64,000 nt of DNA, taken from positions 124,001-188,000 of the forward strand of contig CALOEL010000003.1 of assembly GCA_942492375.1 (NCBI GenBank). Direction: 5' to 3'. Each line of letters opens with the position of its first letter. Position 1 is the stretch's first letter. The DNA comes from JAHEAO01 sp942492375. GTDB taxonomy: Bacteria > Pseudomonadota > Alphaproteobacteria > Rhodobacterales > Rhodobacteraceae. The notes under the pieces are model-generated. The model was not told where the DNA came from. It ran no database searches and saw only the letters and a program-made list of their open reading frames with translations. Made by a program: the position numbers and the translations under genes. Shown one piece after another: positions 48,071 through 58,008 of this stretch.

Positions 48071-49870
48071 TTGAGTTGGTTGAAAAGTACGCGCAAAGCC
48101 CTTGGATTTGCTGCCGCAACTCTCTTGTTTTCCGGCCTTTCCGCGGGAGCATTTGATCTTACGATCCAGTCCAATGGCGGCGAGGAAATCACCGATGCGA
48201 TTCGGGAGAGTTCCCTGCTTGCAGAAGCCGAGAATAACGGTGTGCGAAACCCGCAGGAAATCATTGCCGCGGCTCGGACCGACTACCGCCAGGTTCTCGG
48301 GACACTATACAAGAAAGGCTACTATTCCGGCGTTGTCAGTATAATGATCGATGGCCGCGAGGCGGCAAGCCTGCCGCCGTTTTTCCGAACGCGCTCTGTT
48401 TCCGATGTCCGCATCGCAGTAAAGACAGGCGAACCCTTCGTTTTCGGGCGCATCGGCATCGCCCCTCTGGCGCCCGAGACGGAACTGCCCGAAAGCTTCG
48501 CCCGAGGCGAACCGGCACTTGCGCCGGTCGTAGGCGAGGCGGTGGACAGTGCGATCCTCGCGTGGCGCGAGGTGGGACATGCCAAGGCAGAGCCGACTTC
48601 ACAATCCATCGTCGCAGATCACGCACGCAACCGTCTGGATGCCTCTGTCACGCTGGATCCGGGTCCGCGTGTCCGGTTCGGCGATCTGAACATCAACGGC
48701 GCCAAATCGGTCAGGGAGCGCCGCATCCGCGAGATCGCCGGCCTTCCCCGGGGCGAAGTTTACTCGCCGGACGAACTCGATGCGGTCGCGCAGCGCCTCC
48801 GGGATACGGGTGCCTTCCGGTCGGTCTCGCTCTCCGAAGGCGAAACCGTGGCCCCGGACGGCAGGATGGACATCACCGCCAGGCTCGTCGAGGAGAAGCC
48901 GAGGCGCTTCGGCGTGGGGGCAGAAATCGAGTCCTCCGAAGGTGTTTCGGTATCGACCTACTGGATGCACCGCAACCTGCTGGGCGGCGCCGAAAACTTG
49001 CGTTTCGACGCCGAGATCGGGGGCATCGGCAGTCAGGACAGCGGAACCGACTATCGGCTTGGCGCCGTTTTTTCCCGGCCCGGGACGTTTGCCGCTGCCA
49101 ACACGCTGATCCTCAACGCCGAAATCGCCCGCGAGGACGAACCGGAGTACAAATCCGACAGCGTGACGGTCGGCGCCAAGATACGCCGCCGCTTCTCGGA
49201 GCGGATCGAGTATAGCGTCGGCCTTCAGTTGCGCTATTCCGACGTCGAGGATGACCTCGGGAGCCGCGAATTCACCCACCTCGCTTTCCCAATCGAGGGT
49301 CTCTACGATGCCCGCGATAGCCTGCTTGATCCTACGGACGGCTATTACCTGAGAGCGGAAATCAAGCCCTATCTGGGTCTTGCCGACAGCGCTTCCGGGG
49401 CTCGGTTCTTTGCCGATGGCAGGGCCTATTTCTCGTTTGGCGACGCGGTGCCGGTCACGCTTGCCGGCCGCGCGCAACTCGGCTCGGTCGTCGGATCCGG
49501 GCTGCGCGACACCCCGCCGGATCTTCTATTCTATTCGGGCGGTGGCGGCACGGTCCGCGGCCAGCCTTATCAGTCCCTCGCGGTGGACCTTGGCGGTGGC
49601 AATACAATCGGCGGCCGCAGTTTTCTTGGCCTGTCTGGCGAAGCGCGAATCCGCGCTTTCGAAAGAATCAGTTTCGTGGTCTTTGCCGATGCCGGATTTA
49701 TCGGCGAAGGATCGACCCCTGGCGGGGATGGCAATTGGCACAGCGGCGCCGGGCTAGGCTTGCGTTACAACACTGGCGTCGGACCGATCCGGCTTGACGT
49801 GGCAACACCGGTCAGCGGCGACACGGGCGATGGCGTGCAGATTTATGTCGGGATAGGACAAGCGTTTTGA
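48071..49870 (+). CDS. tamA: TamA, outer-membrane translocation and assembly protein (Omp85)
   Basis: 599 residues: signal peptide (about 1-27, ending SAGAFD), POTRA domains (about 28-270, including VRFGDLNINGAKSVRERRIREIAGLPRGEVYSPDELD), and a 16-strand barrel with the Omp85 loop-6 motif GGGGTVRGQPYQSL (about 495-508) and a terminal Phe (YVGIGQAF). With TamB it moves autotransporters or lipids to the outer membrane. TTG start at 48071, no strong RBS seen. The stop overlaps the tamB start. Confidence 0.93.
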   Translation: MSWLKSTRKALGFAAATLLFSGLSAGAFDLTIQSNGGEEITDAIRESSLLAEAENNGVRNPQEIIAAARTDYRQVLGTLYKKGYYSGVVSIMIDGREAASLPPFFRTRSVSDVRIAVKTGEPFVFGRIGIAPLAPETELPESFARGEPALAPVVGEAVDSAILAWREVGHAKAEPTSQSIVADHARNRLDASVTLDPGPRVRFGDLNINGAKSVRERRIREIAGLPRGEVYSPDELDAVAQRLRDTGAFRSVSLSEGETVAPDGRMDITARLVEEKPRRFGVGAEIESSEGVSVSTYWMHRNLLGGAENLRFDAEIGGIGSQDSGTDYRLGAVFSRPGTFAAANTLILNAEIAREDEPEYKSDSVTVGAKIRRRFSERIEYSVGLQLRYSDVEDDLGSREFTHLAFPIEGLYDARDSLLDPTDGYYLRAEIKPYLGLADSASGARFFADGRAYFSFGDAVPVTLAGRAQLGSVVGSGLRDTPPDLLFYSGGGGTVRGQPYQSLAVDLGGGNTIGGRSFLGLSGEARIRAFERISFVVFADAGFIGEGSTPGGDGNWHSGAGLGLRYNTGVGPIRLDVATPVSGDTGDGVQIYVGIGQAF

Positions 49871-52800
49871 GACGCCTGCTCCTCATATCGCTTCTCTGCC
49901 TGTCACCCGGCGCCATCCTCGCGCAAGAGGACGACAGGGGCTTTCTGACAAACTGGCTTGAGGAAAACCTTTCCGGGGCTGGCCGCGAGATTCGGATCGA
50001 GGGCTTTGCCGGCGCGCTCAGTTCCACTGCGAAGCTCGACAAGCTGACCATCGCGGACGATCAGGGCATCTGGTTGACGGTCGAGAACGCGACACTCGAC
50101 TGGAACCGCTCGGCGCTGCTCCGTGGCAACCTCGAGGTCAACGAGCTGTCAGCCGAGGCCATAGAACTCGTCCGCTTGCCCGCGACGGAAGAGGCCGCGC
50201 CACAGCCTGAAGCCTCCGGATTCTCGCTTCCGGAACTGCCGGTGTCGGTTCGGATCGATCAAGTCTCGGTAGACAGGGTGACGCTGGAAGAAGCGATCTT
50301 CGGCGAGAAGGCGATCGTGGCGCTTCAGGGTCAGGCGCAGCTTGCCGGAGGCGAAGGTTCTGCGGATTTCGCTATCGACCGGGTTGACGCTGAAGCCGGC
50401 AGTCTGGAATTGGCCGGCAGCTATTCGAACGAAACAGAAGTTCTGGATATCGCGCTGCGCGTGGACGAGGAAGAGGACGGCATTCTCGTCAATCTTCTCA
50501 ACATGCCCGATCGCCCTTCCCTGTCCCTGGTGCTGGAAGGCAACGGACCCCTAAGCGATTTCGCGGCTCAGCTTTCGCTTTCGACGAATTCGACCCCTCG
50601 GGTCACCGGCGCCCTTGCACTCATCGCGGAAACGGATGAAGCGGGAAACGTTGCACGGGGCTTTGACGCTCAGCTTTCGGGCGATATCGCGCCGCTTCTT
50701 GCCGAGCAGTACAGGGAATTCGTTGGGGGTGAATCCGAGCTGGAGGTTGCTGGCGCGGTCCTGCCCGACAAACGCTTTGTCCTCGAGACCTTCCTGCTGA
50801 AATCAGCAGCCCTTGAAATGAATGGGTCGCTGGCACTGTCGCCGGACGGGCTTCCCGAGTCCTTCGACATTTCCGCGATGCTCACACCGGTCGAGGGGTC
50901 CGACGTCGTTCTTCCGATCGGCGGCCCCGAAACCCGCGTCACTTCGGCGACGATCTGGGCTACGTTCGAGGCCGGGGAGAGTGACGAGTGGACTTTTAAC
51001 GGCAATTTGCTTGGTTTCGAGCGCGAGCAGATCACGATCGAGGATGCGGCCATTGAGGCGAGCGGACTGATCCAGCGCGTCGAGACCGATGGCGGTCCCG
51101 TGCCTCGTGTGACGGCGCGGATCGGGGCCGAGATGTTCGGCCTTGACCTTGGAACACCCGAATTGTCCGAGGCTGCCGGAGAGACGGCGACCGCCAATGC
51201 CATCATCGAATGGCAGGAGGGCGAGCCGATCCGGATCGGTCTTGTAGATTTCACCTCTGGCGATCTGGGGCTGCTCGGATCGGGCAGCGTGGATATCGTA
51301 AACGAGGACCTGCGGGCAACGGCTGATCTGTCGCTGCGTGCGGGGTCGCTCGAGCGCTTCGCCGCGCTGGCCAAACAGCCGCTCGGAGGATCGGCGCAAC
51401 TCGGGCTCAACGGCTGGTACGACCTGTTGGGCGGCGCGTTCGACGCCACGGCCGAGGGAAGCCTGGCCAATCTTACACTTGGCCCTGCGCCGGCCCTCGA
51501 TCTTGTGGAGGGCGACAGCACGTTCAAGCTCGAAGCGCGACGGGACACCACCGGCCTGACGCTCGAGTCGCTCAGGTTCCAGACCGCCGGCCTCACAGCG
51601 GAAGCCGACGGAACACTGAGGACCGAAGCCTCTAACTTGCGGGCGGACGTCTCCATCGCGGACGTCTCGCGTCTTGTTCCGGGTATCAACGGTCCCGCCA
51701 GCATCAGCGGAACTGTCGGCCAGACCGGTCCCGGCTGGAACATCGATATCAGTGGAAGCGGTCCCGGTGGCCTGCAGGTCGCCGCGGACGGCACGATTGC
51801 GCAGGCCTTCGACAGTTTCGACCTTGCGCTGACCGGAACGGCGCCCCTCGGACTGGCCAATGCCTTCATCTCGGCACCCATAGATGTGCAAGGGACCGCG
51901 AACCTCGATTTCGCACTTGTCGGACCGCCCTCGATCCAGTCTCTGTCCGGCACGGTTTCGACCACTGACACCCGCATCGCAGCGCCCGCCTTCAGGGTCA
52001 CGCTGCGTGGTGTCAATGCCACTGCCCGCCTGTCCGGCGGCACCGCCAACATCGACGCGGCCGGAAATTTTGCCAGCGGCGGGCGGCTTTCCGTCGGCGG
52101 CAGTATCGGGCTGATACCCGGCTTTGCGACTGATCTTCGCATCAATCTCGACAACGCCGAGTTCACCGACTCTCAAAGCTATTCGGCCACGACGGACGGC
52201 GCGCTGACCCTAACCGGCCCGCTTCGGGGCGGGGCGACCCTGGGCGGCCAGATCGACATCCGCGAAGCCGAGATACGGCTGTCCGCGGCCACGACGGTTC
52301 AGAACGTGCCGGACATCACCCATGTCCGCGAATCCGCCGGTGTGTCCCGGACGCTGCAACGGGCCGGTTTGGTCGACAGCGGCAACGGTAATGGCGGGCC
52401 GTCCTCAGCGCTCGCTCTCGATGTGGTCGTCAGAGCGCCAAGCAGGATTTTCATCCGAGGGCGAGGACTGGACGCCGAACTCGGCGGACGCTTGCGGATT
52501 ACCGGAACCGTGGCGAATGTCATCCCGATCGGACAGTTCAACCTGATCAGGGGGCGTCTGGATATCCTCGGCAAGCGGCTCAATCTGGATTCAGGACAAT
52601 TGCTCTTGCAGGGCTCGCTCGATCCATTCTTCAGGATCGTCGCCGCCACCACCACGACCAACGCGACGGTTCGGATCATCGTCGAGGGAACCCCGACATC
52701 GCCCGATTTCGTCTTCGAATCCGATCCGGATCTTCCGGATGACGAAATCCTCGCCAGTCTTCTGTTTGGCCGGGACATCGCCTCGATTTCACCCCTGCAG

Positions 52801-53103
52801 GCGGCGCAACTTGCCAGCGCGGTGGCGACGCTGACCGGTACTGGTGGCGGCGGTGTCTTCGAGAACATCCGGAACCAGTTCAATCTGGACGATCTGGACG
52901 TGTCGACCGACGATAGCGGAGCCGCGACCCTGGGAGTGGGCAAATATTTGAACGAGAACATCTATACGGATTTTCAGGTCAATTCCGAAGGTCGTACCGA
53001 GATCCAGCTCAATCTCGACGTGACGCCGAACATCGTCGCGAAGGGAAGCGTCGATTCCGAAGGCGGGACCGGTCTAGGGATATTCTTCGAAAGGGATTAC
53101 TGA
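49867..53103 (+). CDS. tamB: TamB, translocation and assembly module inner-membrane subunit
   Basis: 1078 residues. N-terminal signal anchor MRRLLLISLLCLSPGAILA, a very long repetitive beta-taco region, and the C-terminal TamB (DUF490) domain (about 780-1078) with FNLIRGRLDILGKRLNLDSGQLLLQG and DDEILASLLFGRDIASISPLQAAQLA. It spans the periplasm to dock on TamA and may carry phospholipids. TTG start overlapping the tamA TGA (TTGA), so the two are coupled. Confidence 0.93.
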   Translation: MRRLLLISLLCLSPGAILAQEDDRGFLTNWLEENLSGAGREIRIEGFAGALSSTAKLDKLTIADDQGIWLTVENATLDWNRSALLRGNLEVNELSAEAIELVRLPATEEAAPQPEASGFSLPELPVSVRIDQVSVDRVTLEEAIFGEKAIVALQGQAQLAGGEGSADFAIDRVDAEAGSLELAGSYSNETEVLDIALRVDEEEDGILVNLLNMPDRPSLSLVLEGNGPLSDFAAQLSLSTNSTPRVTGALALIAETDEAGNVARGFDAQLSGDIAPLLAEQYREFVGGESELEVAGAVLPDKRFVLETFLLKSAALEMNGSLALSPDGLPESFDISAMLTPVEGSDVVLPIGGPETRVTSATIWATFEAGESDEWTFNGNLLGFEREQITIEDAAIEASGLIQRVETDGGPVPRVTARIGAEMFGLDLGTPELSEAAGETATANAIIEWQEGEPIRIGLVDFTSGDLGLLGSGSVDIVNEDLRATADLSLRAGSLERFAALAKQPLGGSAQLGLNGWYDLLGGAFDATAEGSLANLTLGPAPALDLVEGDSTFKLEARRDTTGLTLESLRFQTAGLTAEADGTLRTEASNLRADVSIADVSRLVPGINGPASISGTVGQTGPGWNIDISGSGPGGLQVAADGTIAQAFDSFDLALTGTAPLGLANAFISAPIDVQGTANLDFALVGPPSIQSLSGTVSTTDTRIAAPAFRVTLRGVNATARLSGGTANIDAAGNFASGGRLSVGGSIGLIPGFATDLRINLDNAEFTDSQSYSATTDGALTLTGPLRGGATLGGQIDIREAEIRLSAATTVQNVPDITHVRESAGVSRTLQRAGLVDSGNGNGGPSSALALDVVVRAPSRIFIRGRGLDAELGGRLRITGTVANVIPIGQFNLIRGRLDILGKRLNLDSGQLLLQGSLDPFFRIVAATTTTNATVRIIVEGTPTSPDFVFESDPDLPDDEILASLLFGRDIASISPLQAAQLASAVATLTGTGGGGVFENIRNQFNLDDLDVSTDDSGAATLGVGKYLNENIYTDFQVNSEGRTEIQLNLDVTPNIVAKGSVDSEGGTGLGIFFERDY

Positions 53104-53144
53104 GCGGTGACGAACCGATTTCCGGGCGCAGCGCGAAGGAACAT

Positions 53145-53220
<76 letters not shown>

Positions 53221-53409
53221 AACGGCGGCACATGTGGGCAATCTGATGCGCCTTGTCAAGCGGTGCCAATGCGCGGCGTCCACCTTGGCGCGGAACCGGC
53301 TTTTCGCAGGGATGGCGTGTCGCCGCCGCCAAGATCCCGAAACACTCTTTTCCAAGATGGACAGGACCGCAGCAGGCGCTAGGCTCATCCGAAAGGAAGG
53401 TCGCTCGCC

Positions 53410-54693
53410 GTGTTCAACGTCGCGTTTCTCTCGAAATCCGTCTACCGCTTGCAGCGGCTGTCCCGGCAACTCTGGATCCGATCCAGTCTGATCGCCCTGC
53501 TGGCATTGGTGGCCGCCGTCCTGAGCCCGGTCTTGTCGCCGCTCGTCCCCGACGGAGTGGCTGATCGCCTGGGGCCGGAGCCGGTCATCCGCATTCTGCA
53601 GATCCTCGCCTCGTCTATGCTTGCCGTCACCACGTTCTCGCTCTCAGTCATGGTCTCGGCACGGCAGTCCGCCTCGAGCCAGGCAACGCCCCGCGCACAC
53701 CAGCTTCTGCTCGAGGATCACATTACCCAAACCGTGCTGGCCACGTTCCTGGGGGCCTTCGTCTATGCGTTGGCATCGCTGATTCTCGTCAGCATAAATC
53801 TCTACCAGAACAAGGCCGTGGTGGTGATCCTGGTCTTCACCCTTCTGGTCATCGGCCTCGTCGTGGTGGCGATCCTGCGCTGGATCGAGCATCTTAGCGA
53901 TCTGGGAAGCGTCGTTACGACAACGGGATGGATCGAGGATGCCGCGCGCGACGCGCTTGAGACACGCAAGGAATATCCCTGTCTCGGCGCCCGTCCGCTG
54001 AGTGAAGGTCATCTGGAGATACCGGCGCGGGCGAAAAAAGCGTCTGCGAAGGCGACCGGCTATGTCGAATACCTCGATGTCGGCATGATCGACTCGGCCG
54101 CCAAATCCAAGAATGCACAGGTTTTCGTTCTGTCCGGGCCAGGCAGCTATGTAACGCAAGGCGAACCAGTGGCCTGGTTCACAGGGGAGTTGGGCGAAGA
54201 TGACATCTGGGATGCGCTTTCAATCAGCCGGACGCGGAATTTCGATCAGGACCCCCGCTTCGGGATGATCGTGTTGAGCGAGATTGCCCAACGCGCCTTG
54301 TCGCCCGGTATCAACGATCCCGGTACGGCCATCGACATCATCAGCCGATTGACCCGCTTGCTTATCCGTTTCACCTCCGAAACGCATCCCGAAAGCCACG
54401 ATGATATCCGCTACCGCCATGTCTGGATCAAGCCCGTATCGGCCAAGGCGCTTTTGCGGGACGCCTATGCCCCCATCGCACGGGCCGGCGCCGATACGAT
54501 TGAGGTGCAGGTTCGTTTGCAAAAGGCGCTGGCGCGACTTGCGCGTTGCGAGGACCGGGAAATGGCGCAGGCGGCACGGATCGAATCCGCCCGCGCCTTG
54601 GAATTCGCCCTCAACGGCCTCCTGCTGGAAGAGGACCGCGACCGGATAAGACGCCTTGCGGTCTTGCCCGCGGACGACCCCGCGCCGGTCTGA
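53410..54693 (+). CDS. DUF2254 membrane protein
   Basis: 427 residues. Four membrane helices (about 25-45, 60-80, 110-132, 138-158) precede a cytoplasmic domain with FVLSGPGSYVTQGEPVAWF and SRTRNFDQDPRFGMIVLSEIAQRALSPGINDPGTAIDII, both typical of DUF2254. Function unknown. GTG start at 53410. Confidence 0.9.
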   Translation: MFNVAFLSKSVYRLQRLSRQLWIRSSLIALLALVAAVLSPVLSPLVPDGVADRLGPEPVIRILQILASSMLAVTTFSLSVMVSARQSASSQATPRAHQLLLEDHITQTVLATFLGAFVYALASLILVSINLYQNKAVVVILVFTLLVIGLVVVAILRWIEHLSDLGSVVTTTGWIEDAARDALETRKEYPCLGARPLSEGHLEIPARAKKASAKATGYVEYLDVGMIDSAAKSKNAQVFVLSGPGSYVTQGEPVAWFTGELGEDDIWDALSISRTRNFDQDPRFGMIVLSEIAQRALSPGINDPGTAIDIISRLTRLLIRFTSETHPESHDDIRYRHVWIKPVSAKALLRDAYAPIARAGADTIEVQVRLQKALARLARCEDREMAQAARIESARALEFALNGLLLEEDRDRIRRLAVLPADDPAPV

Positions 54694-54711
54694 CACCGCG
54701 CGGCGAAATCC

Positions 54712-57564
54712 TCACTCAGCGGCTTCCTGGTACTCCTCCAGCGGCGGGCAGGTGCAAACTAGGTTGCGGTCGCCGTGCACGTTGTCGACGCGATTGACCG
54801 GCGGCCAGTACTTGTCGACCCGGAAAGCACCGGGCGGATAGCACGCCTGTTCTCTGGTATAGGGCCGATCCCAGTCGCCCACCAAATCCTCGACCGTATG
54901 GGGCGCGCGTTTCAGCGGGTTGTTTTCGGGATGCAGGTCGCCCTTTTCGATTCCCGCGATCTCCTTGCGGATCGAGAGCATGGCGTCGCAGAACCGGTCA
55001 AGCTCGGCCTTGGTCTCGGACTCGGTCGGCTCCACCATCAGCGTGCCGGCCACGGGCCAACTCATCGTCGGCGCATGAAAACCGTTGTCGATCAGTCGTT
55101 TGGCAATGTCATCCACGGTTACATGTGCGGTCTCGTCGAAGGGCCGCGTGTCCAGGATGCATTCATGCGCGACACGGTCGTTGCGGCCCTTGAACAGGAC
55201 GTCATAGGCCCCTTCCAGCCGCTTCGCGATGTAGTTTGCGTTCAGGATAGCGATCTTGGTGGCCTGGGTCAGTCCCTGCCCGCCCATCATCAGAATATAG
55301 GCCCAGGAGATCGGCAGGATCGAGGCCGACCCGTAGGGCGCGGACGAGACCGGACCCTCGCGCCCGCCCGTTTCGGGATGACCCGGAAGGAACGGCGCCA
55401 GATGGGCCTTCACGCCGATCGGCCCCATGCCCGGCCCGCCGCCGCCATGCGGAATGCAGAAGGTCTTGTGCAGGTTGAGGTGGCTTACATCCGATCCCAG
55501 TTCGCCCGGCTTCGACAGCCCGACCATGGCATTCAGGTTGGCGCCGTCCAGATAGACCTGACCGCCGTGCTTATGAGTGATCTCGCAAACCTCGCGTACC
55601 GTTTCCTCGAACACACCGTGGGTCGACGGATAGGTGATCATGCAGGCGGCTAGGTTCTCGCCCGCCGCTTCGGCCTTGGCGCGGAAATCGTCGACGTCGA
55701 TATCGCCATTGGCCGCCGATTTGACCACGACGACCTTCATCCCGGCCATTTGCGCGGAAGCCGGATTGGTCCCATGCGCAGAAACCGGTATCAGGCAGAT
55801 ATTGCGCCCTGTATCGTCGCGCGAACGGTGATAGGCGGCGATCGTCAGCAGGCCGGCATATTCGCCCTGCGCGCCGGAATTGGGCTGAAGTGACATCTTG
55901 TCATAGCCCGTGATAGTGCAGAGTTTCGCCGCAAGATCGTCCAGCAGTTCGCGATATCCCTCGACCTGGTCGGCCGGGGCGAAAGGATGGATGTTGGCGA
56001 AGTCCGGCCAGGTGATCGGCATCATCTCGGCCGCGGCGTTCAGTTTCATCGTGCAGGATCCGAGCGGGATCATCGCCCTGTCCAGCGCCAGATCGCGGTC
56101 AGAGAGCCGGCGCATGTACCGCATCATCTCGGTTTCGGCGCGGTTCATGTGGAAAACCGGATGCGTCAGGTAATCGGTTTCGCGCACCAGATCCGCCGGA
56201 ACCCGATGGTAGTCGGCCGGAAAATCATCGCAACTGTAGTTCAGCCCAAAAGCTCGCCAGACACCTTCCAGCCTTGCGGGACGTACGGTCTCGTCGAGCG
56301 TGATGCCGATCTTGGTATCGCCGACCTTCCGGAAATTAATCCTTTCGGCTCGGCCGGCGGCAAGGATCACGCCCTGCAGGCTGCCGACCTCGACCGTGAA
56401 CGTATCGAAAAAGTATTCCGGTTCGATCTTGTAGCCACCAGCTTCAAGGCCCCGAGCGAGGCGGTCGGTCTTGCGGTGGATGCGCTGCGCGATCGCCTTC
56501 AGCCCCTCGGGACCGTGGAAGACAGCGTAGAACGCTGCCATGACGGCAAGAAGCGCCTGTGCGGTGCAGACATTCGAGGTCGCCTTCTCGCGCCGGATAT
56601 GCTGCTCGCGGGTTTGCAGTGACAGCCGGTAGGCCTTATTGCCACGCGCGTCGATCGACACCCCGACGATGCGGCCGGGCATGTTCCGTTTGTAGGCGTC
56701 CTTGCAGGCCATGTAAGCCGCTGACGGGCCGCCATAGCCCATCGGCACGCCGAAGCGCTGGGTGGAACCGACGGCGATATCGGCGCCCATCGCGCCGGGT
56801 TCCTTCAGCAGCGTCAGCATCAGCGGATCGGCGATGACGATGCCGAGCGCTCCGGCCTCGTGCAGCTTCGCGATATGGGGCGAGAAATCGGTCAGCGTGC
56901 CGTGGGTTCCGGGATATTGAAAGATCGCGGCGAAGACCTTCTCGGCGTCGATCTGTTGCGGATCGCCGACGATAACCTCGATCCCCAGCGGCGCGGCGCG
57001 GGTCCGCATCACGGCGATGTTCTGCGGATGGCAGTTCTCGTCGATGAAGAACCCCTTGGCCTTCGATTTGGCGACCCGCTCGGCCATCGTCATCGCCTCG
57101 GCGGCGGCAGTTGCCTCGTCCAACAGCGAAGCATTGGCGACTTCAAGCCCGGTAAGGTCGGAAACCATCGTCTGATAGTTCAGCAGTGCCTCGAGCCGAC
57201 CTTGGCTGATCTCGGGCTGATAGGGCGTGTAGGCCGTGTACCAGGCCGGATTCTCGAGGATGTTGCGCTGGATTGCAGGCGGCGTCACCGTGCCGTGGAA
57301 CCCCTGCCCGATCATCGAACTGAGGACCGAATTCTTCTTCGCCACCTGCCGCATGTGCCACAGCAGTTGGCGTTCGGACTTCGGCTTGCCAAAATCCAGA
57401 GGTTCCTTCTGCCTGATGCTTTTCGGCACGGTCTGGTCGATCAGATCGTCCAGATCCTTCACCCCAAGCACCTTGCACATGTCGGCGATCTCTGCCGGTG
57501 AAGGGCCGATATGCCGGCGGTTGGCAAAATCGTAGGGAAGATAGTCGGTGGGCGTGAATGGCAT
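54712..57564 (-). CDS. gcvP: GcvP, glycine dehydrogenase (decarboxylating), P protein
   Basis: 950-residue fused (alpha plus beta) PLP enzyme that decarboxylates glycine and loads aminomethyl onto GcvH. The PLP lysine is in LHKTFCIPHGGGGPGMGPIG (about 700-719). The N-terminal half contains GPSAAYMACKDAYKRNMPGRIVG and REQHIRREKATSNVCTAQAL. ATG 57564 was chosen because DYLPYDFANRRHIGPSP is the usual N terminus. Third gene of the riboswitch-controlled gcvT-gcvH-gcvP operon; 70 bp after gcvH. Confidence 0.97.
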   Translation of the reverse strand: MPFTPTDYLPYDFANRRHIGPSPAEIADMCKVLGVKDLDDLIDQTVPKSIRQKEPLDFGKPKSERQLLWHMRQVAKKNSVLSSMIGQGFHGTVTPPAIQRNILENPAWYTAYTPYQPEISQGRLEALLNYQTMVSDLTGLEVANASLLDEATAAAEAMTMAERVAKSKAKGFFIDENCHPQNIAVMRTRAAPLGIEVIVGDPQQIDAEKVFAAIFQYPGTHGTLTDFSPHIAKLHEAGALGIVIADPLMLTLLKEPGAMGADIAVGSTQRFGVPMGYGGPSAAYMACKDAYKRNMPGRIVGVSIDARGNKAYRLSLQTREQHIRREKATSNVCTAQALLAVMAAFYAVFHGPEGLKAIAQRIHRKTDRLARGLEAGGYKIEPEYFFDTFTVEVGSLQGVILAAGRAERINFRKVGDTKIGITLDETVRPARLEGVWRAFGLNYSCDDFPADYHRVPADLVRETDYLTHPVFHMNRAETEMMRYMRRLSDRDLALDRAMIPLGSCTMKLNAAAEMMPITWPDFANIHPFAPADQVEGYRELLDDLAAKLCTITGYDKMSLQPNSGAQGEYAGLLTIAAYHRSRDDTGRNICLIPVSAHGTNPASAQMAGMKVVVVKSAANGDIDVDDFRAKAEAAGENLAACMITYPSTHGVFEETVREVCEITHKHGGQVYLDGANLNAMVGLSKPGELGSDVSHLNLHKTFCIPHGGGGPGMGPIGVKAHLAPFLPGHPETGGREGPVSSAPYGSASILPISWAYILMMGGQGLTQATKIAILNANYIAKRLEGAYDVLFKGRNDRVAHECILDTRPFDETAHVTVDDIAKRLIDNGFHAPTMSWPVAGTLMVEPTESETKAELDRFCDAMLSIRKEIAGIEKGDLHPENNPLKRAPHTVEDLVGDWDRPYTREQACYPPGAFRVDKYWPPVNRVDNVHGDRNLVCTCPPLEEYQEAAE

Positions 57565-57634
57565 CTGGGGTCTCCGACAGCTTTTGCTAACGTCGCGGCC
57601 CCGGATCATATCCGGGACTGCCTGATCGTGGCGG

Positions 57635-57994
57635 TCAGCCGATCATTTCGTTATATTCGTTCTCGTCCATGTAATCGTCCATCGCTGACAGATCCTCGAC
57701 CTTCAGCTTGAAGAACCAGCCGTCGCCGGTGGGATCCTCGTTGACCATGCCGGGATTCTTGGCAAGCGCCTCGTTCACCTCGACCACCTCGCCGTCGAGC
57801 GGGGCGAGGATGTCCGAGGCGGCTTTGACGCTTTCGATCACGACGACCTCGTCATCCTTGGTCACGGTCGCGCCGACCTCCGGGAGTTCGACGAAAACGA
57901 TGTCGCCCAGCTGTTCGCTGGCATGACCGGTGATCCCGACGACGACCAGATCGTCCTCGACGCGCAGCCATTCGTGTTCTTCGGTGTATTTCAT
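57635..57994 (-). CDS. gcvH: GcvH, glycine cleavage H protein
   Basis: 119-residue lipoyl carrier. The lipoylated Lys is in VIESVKAASDILAPLDGEVVEVN (about residue 61); EHEWLRVEDD is the standard N terminus. Shuttles the aminomethyl group between GcvP and GcvT. 14 bp after gcvT. Confidence 0.97.
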   Translation of the reverse strand: MKYTEEHEWLRVEDDLVVVGITGHASEQLGDIVFVELPEVGATVTKDDEVVVIESVKAASDILAPLDGEVVEVNEALAKNPGMVNEDPTGDGWFFKLKVEDLSAMDDYMDENEYNEMIG

Positions 57995-58008
57995 CTCTGG
58001 TACCTGTC